The notes beneath the pieces were generated by a model. That model was not told where the DNA came from. It worked only from the letters and a program-made list of their open reading frames with translations, and did not search any database. A stretch of 64,000 nt of DNA from an uncultured Candidatus Melainabacteria bacterium (GTDB lineage: Bacteria; Cyanobacteriota; Vampirovibrionia; Gastranaerophilales; Gastranaerophilaceae): assembly GCA_934718275.1 (NCBI GenBank), contig CAKUZD010000004.1, positions 62,001-126,000 on the forward strand, read 5' to 3'. How positions within the stretch are numbered: the first letter of the stretch is position 1; every line of letters begins with the position of its first letter. Position numbers and translations under genes: made by a program. Positions 1 through 8,570 of the stretch are shown here, piece after piece.

Positions 1-399
1 TTTTCAATTCTTTTTGCAAGATTGAAGGGTGATTTGAAAGAGTTTGTAAAAGGAGCTGAAGCAATTGATAATTTAAAAGACGGTGATATGGTTTTAATCC
101 TTGAGAGTTGTACGCATCACGCTATAGAGGATGATATCGGAAGGGTAAAAATCCCTAATCTTTTGCGTAAAAAAACAGGTAAGAATCTTGTAATACACAA
201 TTATGCAGGGCATGATTTTCCTGATTTAAAGGATTATAAATTAGTTATACATTGTGGAGCTTGTATGACAAATCGAAAAGAGGTCTTATCTCGTATATTA
301 ATAGCAAATCAGACGAATGTTCCTATTACAAATTATGGAATTACAATTTCTTATTGTTTGGGAATTTTGCCAAGGGCAACAAAAATATTTGAAAGTTAG
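1..399 (+). CDS. hydF: [FeFe]-hydrogenase H-cluster maturation GTPase HydF, C-terminal part (partial)
   Basis: The frame is open from base 1, so this is the 3' end of a gene that begins outside the window; only about 132 residues are present. It matches the cluster-binding C-terminal domain of HydF, the GTPase scaffold that assembles the diiron subcluster and delivers it to [FeFe] hydrogenase. The family's iron-sulfur ligands are visible: Cys-x-His in ESCTHH and the HCxxC motif in HCGACM, followed by the typical NYGITISYCLG stretch. The GTPase domain is not in the window. Its substrates are probably the hydrogenases at 31-36 kb. Confidence 0.93.
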   Translation, partial: FSILFARLKGDLKEFVKGAEAIDNLKDGDMVLILESCTHHAIEDDIGRVKIPNLLRKKTGKNLVIHNYAGHDFPDLKDYKLVIHCGACMTNRKEVLSRILIANQTNVPITNYGITISYCLGILPRATKIFES

Positions 400-508
400 A
401 TATCTAAAAGGTTTTTTAATTATGTAGAAAGCGTTGTTTTTTCATTTTTTCTTTTTTTATAGTAAACTATTACTGTAAAAAGTATTACTAAATATAAGGA
501 AGAAAAAT

Positions 509-2191
509 ATGGAAAAACTTTCACCTTTACAAATCGAAAGATTGAAGTATCAACCAAAACTTCCGGCTAGTCTTGCAGAAGGCATTAATAGCTTGGAATT
601 GGCAGAAGGTTCTGCAACTCAATCAGTTAGAGATCAAGAACAAATTCAAGAATTATTTAAAAACACTTATGGCAAACCTGTTGTAACTTTCAAACATTCA
701 ACAATGTCTAAAGAAGCAGGAGTTAGAAATGTTGGTGTAATTCTTTCAGGCGGTCAAGCTCCCGGTGGACATAACGTAATTGCCGGCTTGTATGATGCAT
801 TGAAACAAGCAAATTCTTCTAATAAATTATATGGATTTTTGGGTGGCCCATCAGGTATTATTGATGGCAAATATGTAGAATTTGATGACAAATTTATTAA
901 CGCATACAGAAATACTGGCGGATTTGATATTATCGGCTCAGGTAGAACTAAACTTGAAACAGAAGAACAATTTGAAAAATCGCTTGCAGTATGCAAAAAA
1001 TTGAATATTTCTGCTGTTGTAATTATTGGTGGAGATGATTCAAATACAAACGCAGCACTTTTGGCTGAATGGTTTGTTAAACATAATGCAGGAATTCAAG
1101 TTATTGGTTGCCCTAAAACAATTGATGGTGACTTGAAAAATAATCAAATTGAAATTTCTTTCGGTTTTGATACTGCTACAAAAACTTATGCTGAACTTAT
1201 CGGAAACATTGAACGTGACGCAAATTCAGCTAAAAAATATTGGCATTTTGTAAAAATTATGGGTAGAAGTGCTTCTCATGTTGCTTTGGAAGCTGCTTTG
1301 CAAACCCAACCAAACATTACTTTGATTTCAGAAGAAGTTGAAGAAAAGAAAATGTCTCTTGAAAGCATAATTAACTATATGTGTGACATTATTGTTAAAC
1401 GTGCCGATATGGGTAAAAATTTTGGTATTGCTGTAATTCCGGAAGGTTTGATTGAATTCATTCCTGAAATGAAATCTATGATTGCAAACTTGAACGATAT
1501 TATGGCATCTTTGGAAAATGATACTGATTTTGTTAACGCAACTACAATTCGTGACAAATTTGATATTGTTGAAAACAGACTTGATGAAAATAATGCAAAA
1601 GTTTATGCATCACTTCCTGTTTTAATTAAAGGTCAATTATTGGCTGATCGTGACCCACATGGTAATGTTCAAGTTTCAAAAATTGAAACTGAAAAGCTTT
1701 TAATTGAAATGATTTCTACCAGATTAGATGAGTTGAAATCTCAAGGTGAATTTATTGGCAAATTCAATGCTCAATCTCACTTCTTCGGATATGAAGGCAG
1801 ATGTGCATTCCCTTCAAACTTTGATGCTGATTATTGCTATTCATTAGGCTTTAATGCATTTGCATTGATTAGCTTTGGTTTGACAGGTTATTTATCATCA
1901 GTTAGAAACTTGACAGCTCCTGCTTCTGAATGGATTGCAGGCGGTATTCCGCTTACAATGATGATGAACATGGAAAAACGTCACGGTGAAATGAAACCTG
2001 TTATCCAAAAAGCACTTGTAAAACTTGATGGCCCTGTATTCAAGCAATTGGAAGAAAACAGAGAAGATTGGGCATTAAATGATAGATATTTATTCCCTGG
2101 AGCAATCCAATACTTTGGCCCATCTTGTGTTTGTGATGTTACAACTTGTACTTTACAACTTGAAAGAGCTAAGCAATTAGTTAATGCATAA
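509..2191 (+). CDS. pfp: Diphosphate--fructose-6-phosphate 1-phosphotransferase (PPi-dependent PFK)
   Basis: Cytosolic enzyme that reversibly phosphorylates fructose 6-phosphate with pyrophosphate. The 560-residue length fits the long PPi-PFK class rather than the ~320-residue ATP enzyme. Visible motifs are LSGGQAPGGHN near the N-terminus, IIGGDDSNTNA (GGDD instead of the GGDG of ATP-dependent enzymes), the catalytic PKTIDGDL, and KIMGRSASH further on. GGDD together with the Lys of PKTIDGD is the accepted PPi signature. An AAGGAAG ribosome site precedes the ATG and a strong terminator follows the stop. A PPi-linked step saves ATP, as expected of a fermenter. Confidence 0.95.
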   Translation: MEKLSPLQIERLKYQPKLPASLAEGINSLELAEGSATQSVRDQEQIQELFKNTYGKPVVTFKHSTMSKEAGVRNVGVILSGGQAPGGHNVIAGLYDALKQANSSNKLYGFLGGPSGIIDGKYVEFDDKFINAYRNTGGFDIIGSGRTKLETEEQFEKSLAVCKKLNISAVVIIGGDDSNTNAALLAEWFVKHNAGIQVIGCPKTIDGDLKNNQIEISFGFDTATKTYAELIGNIERDANSAKKYWHFVKIMGRSASHVALEAALQTQPNITLISEEVEEKKMSLESIINYMCDIIVKRADMGKNFGIAVIPEGLIEFIPEMKSMIANLNDIMASLENDTDFVNATTIRDKFDIVENRLDENNAKVYASLPVLIKGQLLADRDPHGNVQVSKIETEKLLIEMISTRLDELKSQGEFIGKFNAQSHFFGYEGRCAFPSNFDADYCYSLGFNAFALISFGLTGYLSSVRNLTAPASEWIAGGIPLTMMMNMEKRHGEMKPVIQKALVKLDGPVFKQLEENREDWALNDRYLFPGAIQYFGPSCVCDVTTCTLQLERAKQLVNA

Positions 2192-2206
2192 GATTAATTT
2201 ATTTTT

Positions 2207-2241
2207 AAAAAGCGGATTAAGATTTTCTTAGTCCGCTTTTT
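2207..2241 (+). terminator. Rho-independent terminator after pfp
   Basis: A 16-bp inverted repeat (AAAAAGCGGATTAAGA with its near-exact complement) around a short T-rich loop ends in a T run, just past the pfp stop. One pair is a G-U wobble. Confidence 0.85.
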
Positions 2242-2321
2242 AAGTTTTGGTGTATTATTAAATTTAAAAACTTGATTAATTTTTAATCTTTTATTATATT
2301 AGTGTAAGGAATTAGGATTAT

Positions 2322-2744
2322 ATGGTATTAAAAAAGGGATTTACAAATATAGTAATTTTAATTGTTATACTTACAAATTTTTTGGGAGTTGCTTTTGGTA
2401 CAGATATAATTCCCCCTATGTGGACAGATTTTTGCCCTGCCGGTTTAGAAAATGCTGAATATAAAGAGATTAAATGGTTTTTGCCGGATGGCTCAAAATC
2501 TACTCAGGAGATATATAATTATTGGGCAAACAGGCGTAAAGAGTTTCAAGCAACTTTAGTTAAGTGTGGTGCACTTAACTACATCGGACAAAGAGAGTGT
2601 TATGCTGAATTAAAGCGTAATCAACTTTTTTATAACGAGCAGTATAAACGAGGAATTTATCAGCAACAAATTACACGCCAAGATTGGCGAGACAACCATG
2701 AAAAGGGATCTAGTCCTGTCATGATTCATATTTTTAGAAAATAG
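2322..2744 (+). CDS. Small secreted protein of unknown function
   Basis: I do not recognise a family. The 140-residue product starts with Lys residues and a hydrophobic stretch (NIVILIVILTNFLGVAFG) that looks like a signal peptide with cleavage near AFG. The mature part has three cysteines (FCPAG, KCGAL, RECYA) and many charged and aromatic residues, and is predicted to be exported. A GGATTAT ribosome site lies just before the ATG. It is convergent with the Skp-like gene, separated by a single base. It could be a periplasmic protein. Confidence 0.6.
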   Translation: MVLKKGFTNIVILIVILTNFLGVAFGTDIIPPMWTDFCPAGLENAEYKEIKWFLPDGSKSTQEIYNYWANRRKEFQATLVKCGALNYIGQRECYAELKRNQLFYNEQYKRGIYQQQITRQDWRDNHEKGSSPVMIHIFRK

Positions 2745-2745
2745 T

Positions 2746-3216
2746 TTATTGTATAATAGCTGAAACTTGTTCTGTTATATCGTCTCCTCCGAATAAAACA
2801 GTGTTTTTGGGTAAAACAATGTTGTAGTTCATAGAACGCGCTTTCTCTACAACCGCAGTTTTTATTTTACTGTCTATGGCCTTAACTTTTGTGTTATATG
2901 AGGTGTCTAGGGCTAATTTTTGATTGTTGATTTCGTTTCTGTATTTTTCTTCCAATTGTGAAATTTTGGCTGGATCTTTTTCTTTTGCAATCTCTGTTCT
3001 AGCTTTTTCTATTGTTGATTGCATTTTTTGAATTTGACTATCTTGTTCGGTTTTTAGTTTTTTTATGTCTGTTGAATTTGCAACGACTTTTTGAATATCA
3101 ACAGTTGCTATTTTATATTCTGATTGAGTCTTTGAAATTGCAATATTATTTACAGAATAGCCTGCAATAAAAGATATTACTATTGCGAGCGTTGATACTA
3201 CAAGTTGTTTTTTCAT
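2746..3216 (-). CDS. OmpH/Skp-family periplasmic chaperone
   Basis: Skp-like proteins are trimeric periplasmic holdases that carry unfolded outer-membrane proteins. The 156-residue product has an N-terminal signal or anchor (LVVSTLAIVISFIAGYSV). The family core IATVDIQKVV follows, then a long charged helical region rich in Lys, Glu and Gln (about residues 50-115, coiled-coil tentacle) and the C-terminal strand NIVLPKNTVLFGG, typical of OmpH. A clear AAAGGA ribosome site precedes the ATG. It supports the presence of an outer membrane, in line with the lpx genes and porin elsewhere. Confidence 0.85.
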   Translation of the reverse strand: MKKQLVVSTLAIVISFIAGYSVNNIAISKTQSEYKIATVDIQKVVANSTDIKKLKTEQDSQIQKMQSTIEKARTEIAKEKDPAKISQLEEKYRNEINNQKLALDTSYNTKVKAIDSKIKTAVVEKARSMNYNIVLPKNTVLFGGDDITEQVSAIIQ

Positions 3217-3376
3217 GGTAATCCTTTCTTCTTTTTTTTTACAGTTAGATTATTATTTGTTAAATAAATTTTTTAATTGGTTACTTGGATTAATTTCATG
3301 TTTTTTGTATGATATTCTTGCGAATACATGAATGAATTGAAAATTAAATTTGTTCAATTCACAAAGGAGAGAAAAT

Positions 3377-4579
3377 ATGAAAAAATCAATTAATGATTTA
3401 GGTGACGTAAAAGGGAAACGTGCTCTTGTTAGAGTTGACGTTAACGTGCCTCTTGACGAAAATCACAACGTAACAGATGACACAAGAATTCAGGCTATTG
3501 TTCCTACAATTAATGCTTTGAAAGAAAAAGGAGCTAAAATTATTCTTATGGCTCATTTGGGCAGACCAAAAGGAGAATGGAAAACTGAATTTTCACTTGA
3601 ACCTGTTGCTAAATATATGTCAAAAGTATTGGGTGAAGATGTATTGTTTGTAAAATCACCTGTTGGCGAAGGTGCTGATAAAGAATTAGAAGCATTGAAA
3701 GATGGTCAGGTTGCTTTGTTGGAAAATATTCGTTTCTACAAAGCTGAAGAAGCAAAAGATGATGATATGACATTTGCTGAAGAACTTGCTAAACTTGGCG
3801 ATTTCTACGTAAATGATGCTTTCGGTGCAGCTCACAGAAAACATACTTCAACTGCTAAAGTTGCTCACATTTTAAAACCGGCTGTTGCAGGTTTGTTAAT
3901 GGAAAAAGAAATCAGATGCTTATCACAAGCTTTGGATAATCCAACTCGCCCATTTACTGCTGTAGTTGGCGGTGCTAAAGTTTCTTCTAAAATCGGTGTT
4001 TTAGAAAACTTAATCGACAAAGTTGATAATTTAATTATCGGTGGCGGTATGGCTTATACTTTCGTAAAAGCTAACGGTGGTAAAATCGGTAACTCAATTT
4101 GCGAAGATGACCAAATGGATGTTGCAAAAGCTATCGAAAAGAAAGCTGCTGATAAAGGCGTAAAAATTGTAATGGCAACAGATGTTCTTGCGGCTGATGA
4201 TTTCTCAGGAAATGGGACAAACAAAGTTGTTTCAATCAACGAAATTCCTGATGGATTTGAAGGTGTAGACGCTGGTCCTGACAGCCAAAAAGCATTTGCA
4301 GAAGTAATCAAAAATTCAAAAACAATTTTGATGAATGGACCTGTTGGCGCATTTGAAAATCCTAAATTTGCAGAAGGTACAAAAGCAGTATTGCAAGCTA
4401 TTGTTGATGCAACTAAAGCCGGTGCAGTTTCTGTAATCGGTGGTGGTGACTCTGTATCTGCCGCTAAAAAATACTTTAAGGCAGAAGATTTCACTCACGT
4501 ATCAACAGGTGGTGGTGCTTCTCTTGAATTTATTGAAGGAAAAGTATTACCTGGGGTTGCTGCTTTAGACGAAAAATAA
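3377..4579 (+). CDS. pgk: Phosphoglycerate kinase
   Basis: Cytosolic glycolytic enzyme that transfers phosphate from 1,3-bisphosphoglycerate to ADP. The start chosen is the ATG preceded by AAAGGAGAG; an upstream in-frame extension has no ribosome site. Family motifs are present: RVDVNVPL, substrate-binding LMAHLGRP, LLENIRFYKAEE, VNDAFGAAHRKHTST, VGGAKVSSKI, and the nucleotide-binding GPVGAFE and IGGGDSVSA. Length (400 residues) is normal. It stands alone, followed by a terminator, not in the gap-pgk operon seen in many bacteria. Confidence 0.97.
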   Translation: MKKSINDLGDVKGKRALVRVDVNVPLDENHNVTDDTRIQAIVPTINALKEKGAKIILMAHLGRPKGEWKTEFSLEPVAKYMSKVLGEDVLFVKSPVGEGADKELEALKDGQVALLENIRFYKAEEAKDDDMTFAEELAKLGDFYVNDAFGAAHRKHTSTAKVAHILKPAVAGLLMEKEIRCLSQALDNPTRPFTAVVGGAKVSSKIGVLENLIDKVDNLIIGGGMAYTFVKANGGKIGNSICEDDQMDVAKAIEKKAADKGVKIVMATDVLAADDFSGNGTNKVVSINEIPDGFEGVDAGPDSQKAFAEVIKNSKTILMNGPVGAFENPKFAEGTKAVLQAIVDATKAGAVSVIGGGDSVSAAKKYFKAEDFTHVSTGGGASLEFIEGKVLPGVAALDEK

Positions 4580-4602
4580 GGTATTTTTCATAAATAACTC
4601 TG

Positions 4603-4633
4603 AAAGACCTGCTTTTTATAAAGTGGGTCTTTT
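4603..4633 (+). terminator. Terminator after pgk
   Basis: An inverted repeat (AAAGACCTGCTTT paired with AAAGTGGGTCTTT through two G-U wobbles) is followed by a T run, just past the pgk stop. Confidence 0.75.
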
Positions 4634-4678
4634 TGCTTGCTATAAATTTAAAATGCCGCATTTTTAATGCTGACTAGT

Positions 4679-4716
4679 AAAAAATCGGACTTCTAAAAAA
4701 TAGAAATCCGATTTTT
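4679..4716 (-). terminator. Terminator after the GGGtGRT gene (works in both directions)
   Basis: A long inverted repeat built on AAAAATCGGA and TCCGATTTTT lies between two convergent genes. It has A/T runs on both sides, so it can end transcription from either strand. Confidence 0.75.
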
Positions 4717-4747
4717 AAATTTATATAATCTTCAACAATAATTATAA

Positions 4748-5752
4748 TTATTTGCGAAGTGCTTGGTCAACAGCTACTGCAACAGCAACAGTTGCACCAA
4801 CCATAGGGTTGTTACCCATACCGATAATTCCCATCATTTCTACGTGAGCAGGAACTGATGAAGAACCGGCAAATTGAGCATCACCGTGCATTCTACCCAT
4901 AGTATCTGTCATACCGTAAGATGCAGGGCCTGCAGCAACGTTATCAGGGTGTAATGTTCTTCCTGTACCACCACCTGATGCTACTGAGAAGTATTTTCTA
5001 TCATTTTCCCAGCACCATTTTTTGTAAGTACCTGCTACAGGGTGTTGGAAACGAGTTGGGTTAGTTGAGTTACCTGTAATAGATACATCAACGCCTTCAC
5101 TAATCATAATAGCAACACCTTCAGAAACATCATCAGCACCATAACATCTGATTTCGCCTCTTTCTCCTTCAGAGAATCTTGTTTCTTTAACAACTTTTAA
5201 TTCGCCTGTTTTGTAATTATATTGAGTTTCAACAGAAGTAAATCCGTTAATTCTTGAAATTACATAAGCAGCATCTTTTCCTAAGCCGTTCAAGATAACT
5301 CTTAAAGGATTTTTTCTAACTTTGTTAGCATTTCTAGCGATACCGATAGCACCTTCAGCAGCAGCGAAAGATTCGTGACCAGCTAAGAAACAGAAACATT
5401 TAGTTTCTTCTCTCAAAAGCATAGCAGCCAAGTTACCATGACCGATACCAACTTTTCTTGTATCACCTACTGAACCTGGTACGCAGAATGCTTGCAAGCC
5501 TTCACCAATCAAGCTTGCTGCATCAGCAGCAGTTGCAGCTTGTTTTTTTAGTGCAATAGCTGCACCCAATGTATAAGCCCAAACAGCATTATCAAATGCG
5601 ATAGGCTGAATTCCTTTAACAATTGCTTCAACATCAATACCGTTTGATTTACAAAGTTCTTGAGCTTCTTCTAAAGATTTGAAGCCGTATTCAGGTAAAA
5701 CTTTGCTCAATTTAGCTTGACGTCTGTCTTGTCCTTCAAATTTTACTGTCAT
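4748..5752 (-). CDS. GGGtGRT-family protein
   Basis: A 334-residue protein of a family named for its conserved GGGTGRT motif, here SGGGTGRTLHPDNVA at about residues 260-275. Other conserved blocks are GHGNLAAMLLREETKCFCFLAGHESFAAA and the glycine-rich C-terminus MGIIGMGNNPMVGATVAVA. The biochemical role is not established to my knowledge. The gene follows a NifU-like scaffold gene on the same strand, about 100 bp apart, and this pairing is known in anaerobes, which suggests a role in iron-sulfur metabolism. A GAGGAAA ribosome site precedes the ATG. Confidence 0.85.
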   Translation of the reverse strand: MTVKFEGQDRRQAKLSKVLPEYGFKSLEEAQELCKSNGIDVEAIVKGIQPIAFDNAVWAYTLGAAIALKKQAATAADAASLIGEGLQAFCVPGSVGDTRKVGIGHGNLAAMLLREETKCFCFLAGHESFAAAEGAIGIARNANKVRKNPLRVILNGLGKDAAYVISRINGFTSVETQYNYKTGELKVVKETRFSEGERGEIRCYGADDVSEGVAIMISEGVDVSITGNSTNPTRFQHPVAGTYKKWCWENDRKYFSVASGGGTGRTLHPDNVAAGPASYGMTDTMGRMHGDAQFAGSSSVPAHVEMMGIIGMGNNPMVGATVAVAVAVDQALRK

Positions 5753-5853
5753 TTTATTTTCCTCTTAATTATTTTTAATTAAATACGTTCTAATCCCCCT
5801 TGTCACTCATGTAAGAAATATTTTTTCTGAAATAATGAGGATGGGGAAAGTAA

Positions 5854-6558
5854 CTAGTCAACTCTTGGGTCAATTTTCTTAACAGCTTCAGCAAATCTGC
5901 CGTATGTGCTAGTGAATTTTTCAAGAGCTTCTTTTGGATCCATTCCTTTTTTAACTGCGTCCATAAATTTGCCCATGTGAACAAATTTATAACCGATGAT
6001 TTCATCATTTTTGTCAAGTCCTAATTCAAGAACATAACCTTCAGCTAATTCTAAGTATCTTGGTCCTTTTTGTTTTGTAGAGTAAATAGTACCAACTTGA
6101 GATCTCAAACCTTTACCTAAATCTTCAAGACCTGCACCAACAGGCAATCCGTTATCAGAGAATGCTGTTTGAGTTCTACCATAAACGATTTGTAAGAACA
6201 ATTCTCTCATAGCTACGTTGATAGCATCACAAACCAAGTCTGTGTTAAGAGCTTCTAAAAGAGTTTTTCCAGGAAGGATTTCACCTGCCATAGCTGCAGA
6301 GTGAGTCATACCTGAACAACCAATTGTTTCAACAAGTGCTTCTTGAATGATACCATCTTTAACATTAAGAGTTAATTTGCAAGTACCTTGTTGTGGAGCA
6401 CAACAACCACAACCGTGAGTCAAGCCTGAAATCTGTTTGATTTCTTTAACTTTTGTCCAATCACCTTCTTGAGGGATAGGAGCAGGCTCGCCTTTAACGC
6501 CACGTTTAACGCAGCACATTTCTTCTACTTCTTTTGTTACTTGTATACGATCCAACAT
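5854..6558 (-). CDS. NifU-like iron-sulfur cluster assembly scaffold protein
   Basis: A 234-residue protein related to the NifU/IscU N-terminal scaffold. It has Cys-rich stretches (EEMCCVKRG, THGCGCCAPQQGTC) and the scaffold-like core VETIGCSGMTHSAAMAGEIL near residue 80. The C-terminal half (KFVHMGKFMDAVKKGMDPKEALEKF) is typical of the subfamily found next to GGGtGRT proteins. The Cys arrangement differs from classic IscU, so cluster type and client are unknown. An AAGGGAG ribosome site precedes the ATG. It is the first gene of a likely two-gene operon. Confidence 0.82.
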   Translation of the reverse strand: MLDRIQVTKEVEEMCCVKRGVKGEPAPIPQEGDWTKVKEIKQISGLTHGCGCCAPQQGTCKLTLNVKDGIIQEALVETIGCSGMTHSAAMAGEILPGKTLLEALNTDLVCDAINVAMRELFLQIVYGRTQTAFSDNGLPVGAGLEDLGKGLRSQVGTIYSTKQKGPRYLELAEGYVLELGLDKNDEIIGYKFVHMGKFMDAVKKGMDPKEALEKFTSTYGRFAEAVKKIDPRVD

Positions 6559-6650
6559 TTTCTATACTCCCTTCGGTTATATACAAGTTTTATTGTACGT
6601 GCTGAAATCTTTCAGTCAAGAAAAATAAGCTTAAATAAAACATCAAACAC

Positions 6651-6679
6651 AAAGACCTTCTTGTTATAGAAGGTCTTTT
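6651..6679 (-). terminator. Terminator after the Ala-rich protein gene
   Basis: AAAGACCTTCT and its exact complement flank a short loop and end in a T run on the minus strand, just past the stop of the gene at 6707. Confidence 0.8.
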
Positions 6680-6706
6680 ATGTTTTTCAATTTAAATGTT
6701 TTTATT

Positions 6707-8326
6707 TTAGTATCTTATTGGAACTAAATCCTCACAAGATTGTTTGTATCTATTTGTTGCGACTGCTGCGCCTGTAAATTTGGTATAACGAATTTTTGGT
6801 TTCCCTGATTTTTTACTTGCTGCTTTTCCGTTGCAATCAACACTAATGTTTGCATCTTTTAAGTATTTCAATTCCGGGCATTTTTTCATATATTCTTCAT
6901 TTTCGAGTAAATCTGAAAAATCGGTATATAGTCTCATTGTAGAAGGCATTGTATTCAATTTGAAGTTAGTAACTCCATGTTTTAGTTTTTCTGCGTGAAT
7001 TAATGCTTTCAAAACATTCCCTTGAGGTTTTTTGCCGTTAACAGTTACTTTTCCAAGAATTACTGTTGACCAATCTTGTCCTTTTCTTACTTTATGGTCG
7101 CAATAAGGAGATTCCCATTCTTCTTTCGGGCAAGGTTTTTTTACGACTTCTACAGGTGGAACTTCTTTGTTTGGCGCATCGTTAGGAGCTTTTGGAGGTA
7201 TTAAGTCATTTTCAGGAGATGGTTTTGGTTTTCTTTGTTCTTGAGGAGCGCCCGGAGCATAAACTCTGTCTTCAATTTTACCATTGTCTTTTAAGAAGCC
7301 TGAAACTGCTGTTCCACTGGCAGTTCCTGCTGCTCCACCAATTAAACCGCCATTTACGGATGCCGCTGCTGCTGCACTTGATGCTGAAGCTGCTGCTCCA
7401 CTAGCTGCTGTAGAACCTGTTGCTGCTCCGGCTGTTGAACTTGCACTAGCTGCTGCCGCTGCTGAACTTGAAGCTGTAAACAAGCTGCCAATTCCAAATC
7501 CTATTACTGTTGCTCCACCAATTGCTGTTCCGCGGTAAAGGTTTGTGTTGTCTTTTTCATAATCAAGATTTGATGTTTTAGCAATATTTTTGATTACATT
7601 GGCACTTACGCCTTCTTGTTGTGCAGCTGCACGTCTTTCTTTTAAGCTTAAGTGGTAATTTGTTGTTTCATCTTCATTTGTATTGATGTTTGCGTATTCT
7701 ATAGCTTTTTGTTTAAATTTGTCACTTGAAAATTTTCCGTTTTCGTCATAGAAAGAACTTCTATTGTTTTCAATAAATTTACGAGTTTTTCTACTGCTAA
7801 TGTATTCGTTTTCAACCATTTGAGCTTTTGCTCTTTGCTTAGCTTCTTTTTTGGTATAACCATCTTCTCTGTATTGGTTATACATTTCTTTATAATTAGC
7901 TTTACGTTCTTTTTCTGCTGCTTTATATTCTTTTTTGTCTAAAAATACTTGAGTTCCTTGAACATTTTCTTTATGTTGTTCATTTTCTACGTACTTTTTC
8001 GCCATTTTTTGAGCATCTTCTTCTGTTACGTTGTCTCCGTTTTCAGTGCCGTATGTTGAGAATGCTTTTTGAGCTTCTGTTTCAGCTTTTTTCACTGCTT
8101 CATCAGAGGTAAGTTTTCTGTCAATATGTTCTGCTGTAACATTAGATTTTTCAATTTCCAAACCTGTTAATGTTTCAGGTTTCTTAGCTACTGTTTGGCC
8201 AATTGGTATACTTACGCCCATTTTAGATAATTGTTTTTGATTTTCTGAAATTTGAGTGTCCCATTTGTCTTTAAATTCAGCGGCATAATCTTTGCCGAAA
8301 AAATTAGATACATTGTTAATACTCAT
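6707..8326 (-). CDS. Large unrecognised protein with Ala/Gly-rich hydrophobic segment and C-terminal domain
   Basis: I do not recognise a family over the full 539 residues. Residues 1-250 are charged, with many Lys, Glu and Gln, probably helical and coiled-coil, with no signal peptide. About residues 265-350 form an Ala/Ser/Gly-rich stretch (GGATVIGFGIGSLF, then long Ala-Ser runs and GGLIGGAAGTASGTAV) resembling a glycine-zipper membrane segment. A Pro-rich linker (about 355-400) leads to a Cys-containing C-terminal domain. There HKVRKGQDWSTVILGK recalls the start of a LysM-like fold, but weakly. AAAGGGG precedes the ATG. It may be a surface or secreted protein, on composition only. Confidence 0.6.
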   Translation of the reverse strand: MSINNVSNFFGKDYAAEFKDKWDTQISENQKQLSKMGVSIPIGQTVAKKPETLTGLEIEKSNVTAEHIDRKLTSDEAVKKAETEAQKAFSTYGTENGDNVTEEDAQKMAKKYVENEQHKENVQGTQVFLDKKEYKAAEKERKANYKEMYNQYREDGYTKKEAKQRAKAQMVENEYISSRKTRKFIENNRSSFYDENGKFSSDKFKQKAIEYANINTNEDETTNYHLSLKERRAAAQQEGVSANVIKNIAKTSNLDYEKDNTNLYRGTAIGGATVIGFGIGSLFTASSSAAAAASASSTAGAATGSTAASGAAASASSAAAAASVNGGLIGGAAGTASGTAVSGFLKDNGKIEDRVYAPGAPQEQRKPKPSPENDLIPPKAPNDAPNKEVPPVEVVKKPCPKEEWESPYCDHKVRKGQDWSTVILGKVTVNGKKPQGNVLKALIHAEKLKHGVTNFKLNTMPSTMRLYTDFSDLLENEEYMKKCPELKYLKDANISVDCNGKAASKKSGKPKIRYTKFTGAAVATNRYKQSCEDLVPIRY

Positions 8327-8570
8327 TCTGTTTCCCCTTTCAATTTCCCTCGTGAAAAAGAAAATTAAATTTATTTTTATCCCCTGTATTGATATAAAAA
8401 ATTTTTAATTCCGAAAATTGCATGTCAGCATGGAGTTTTAGGGCGCTTAAATCCTGAAAACATTTATAAATAGTAGAACATGAGTCTTTTAAGTATTGCT
8501 TAATATTTGTTTACAAAACATCTCCAACATGACTATTCACATATTGTAAACTATGATGTATTATAAGTTT
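8327..8570. other. Divergent intergenic region
   Basis: AT-rich spacer between two divergent genes; it should hold both promoters. I see no strong -35/-10 pair and no ribosome site in front of the DppD-like gene. Confidence 0.4.

Noticed and set aside
4054..4494. 146-residue frame opposite pgk
   Set aside because: Antisense to a strongly conserved gene; composition mirrors it, with no ribosome site.
7192..7538. Open frames opposite the Ala-rich segment of the protein at 6707
   Set aside because: They are low-complexity shadows of the Ala/Ser repeats on the other strand, with no ribosome site.
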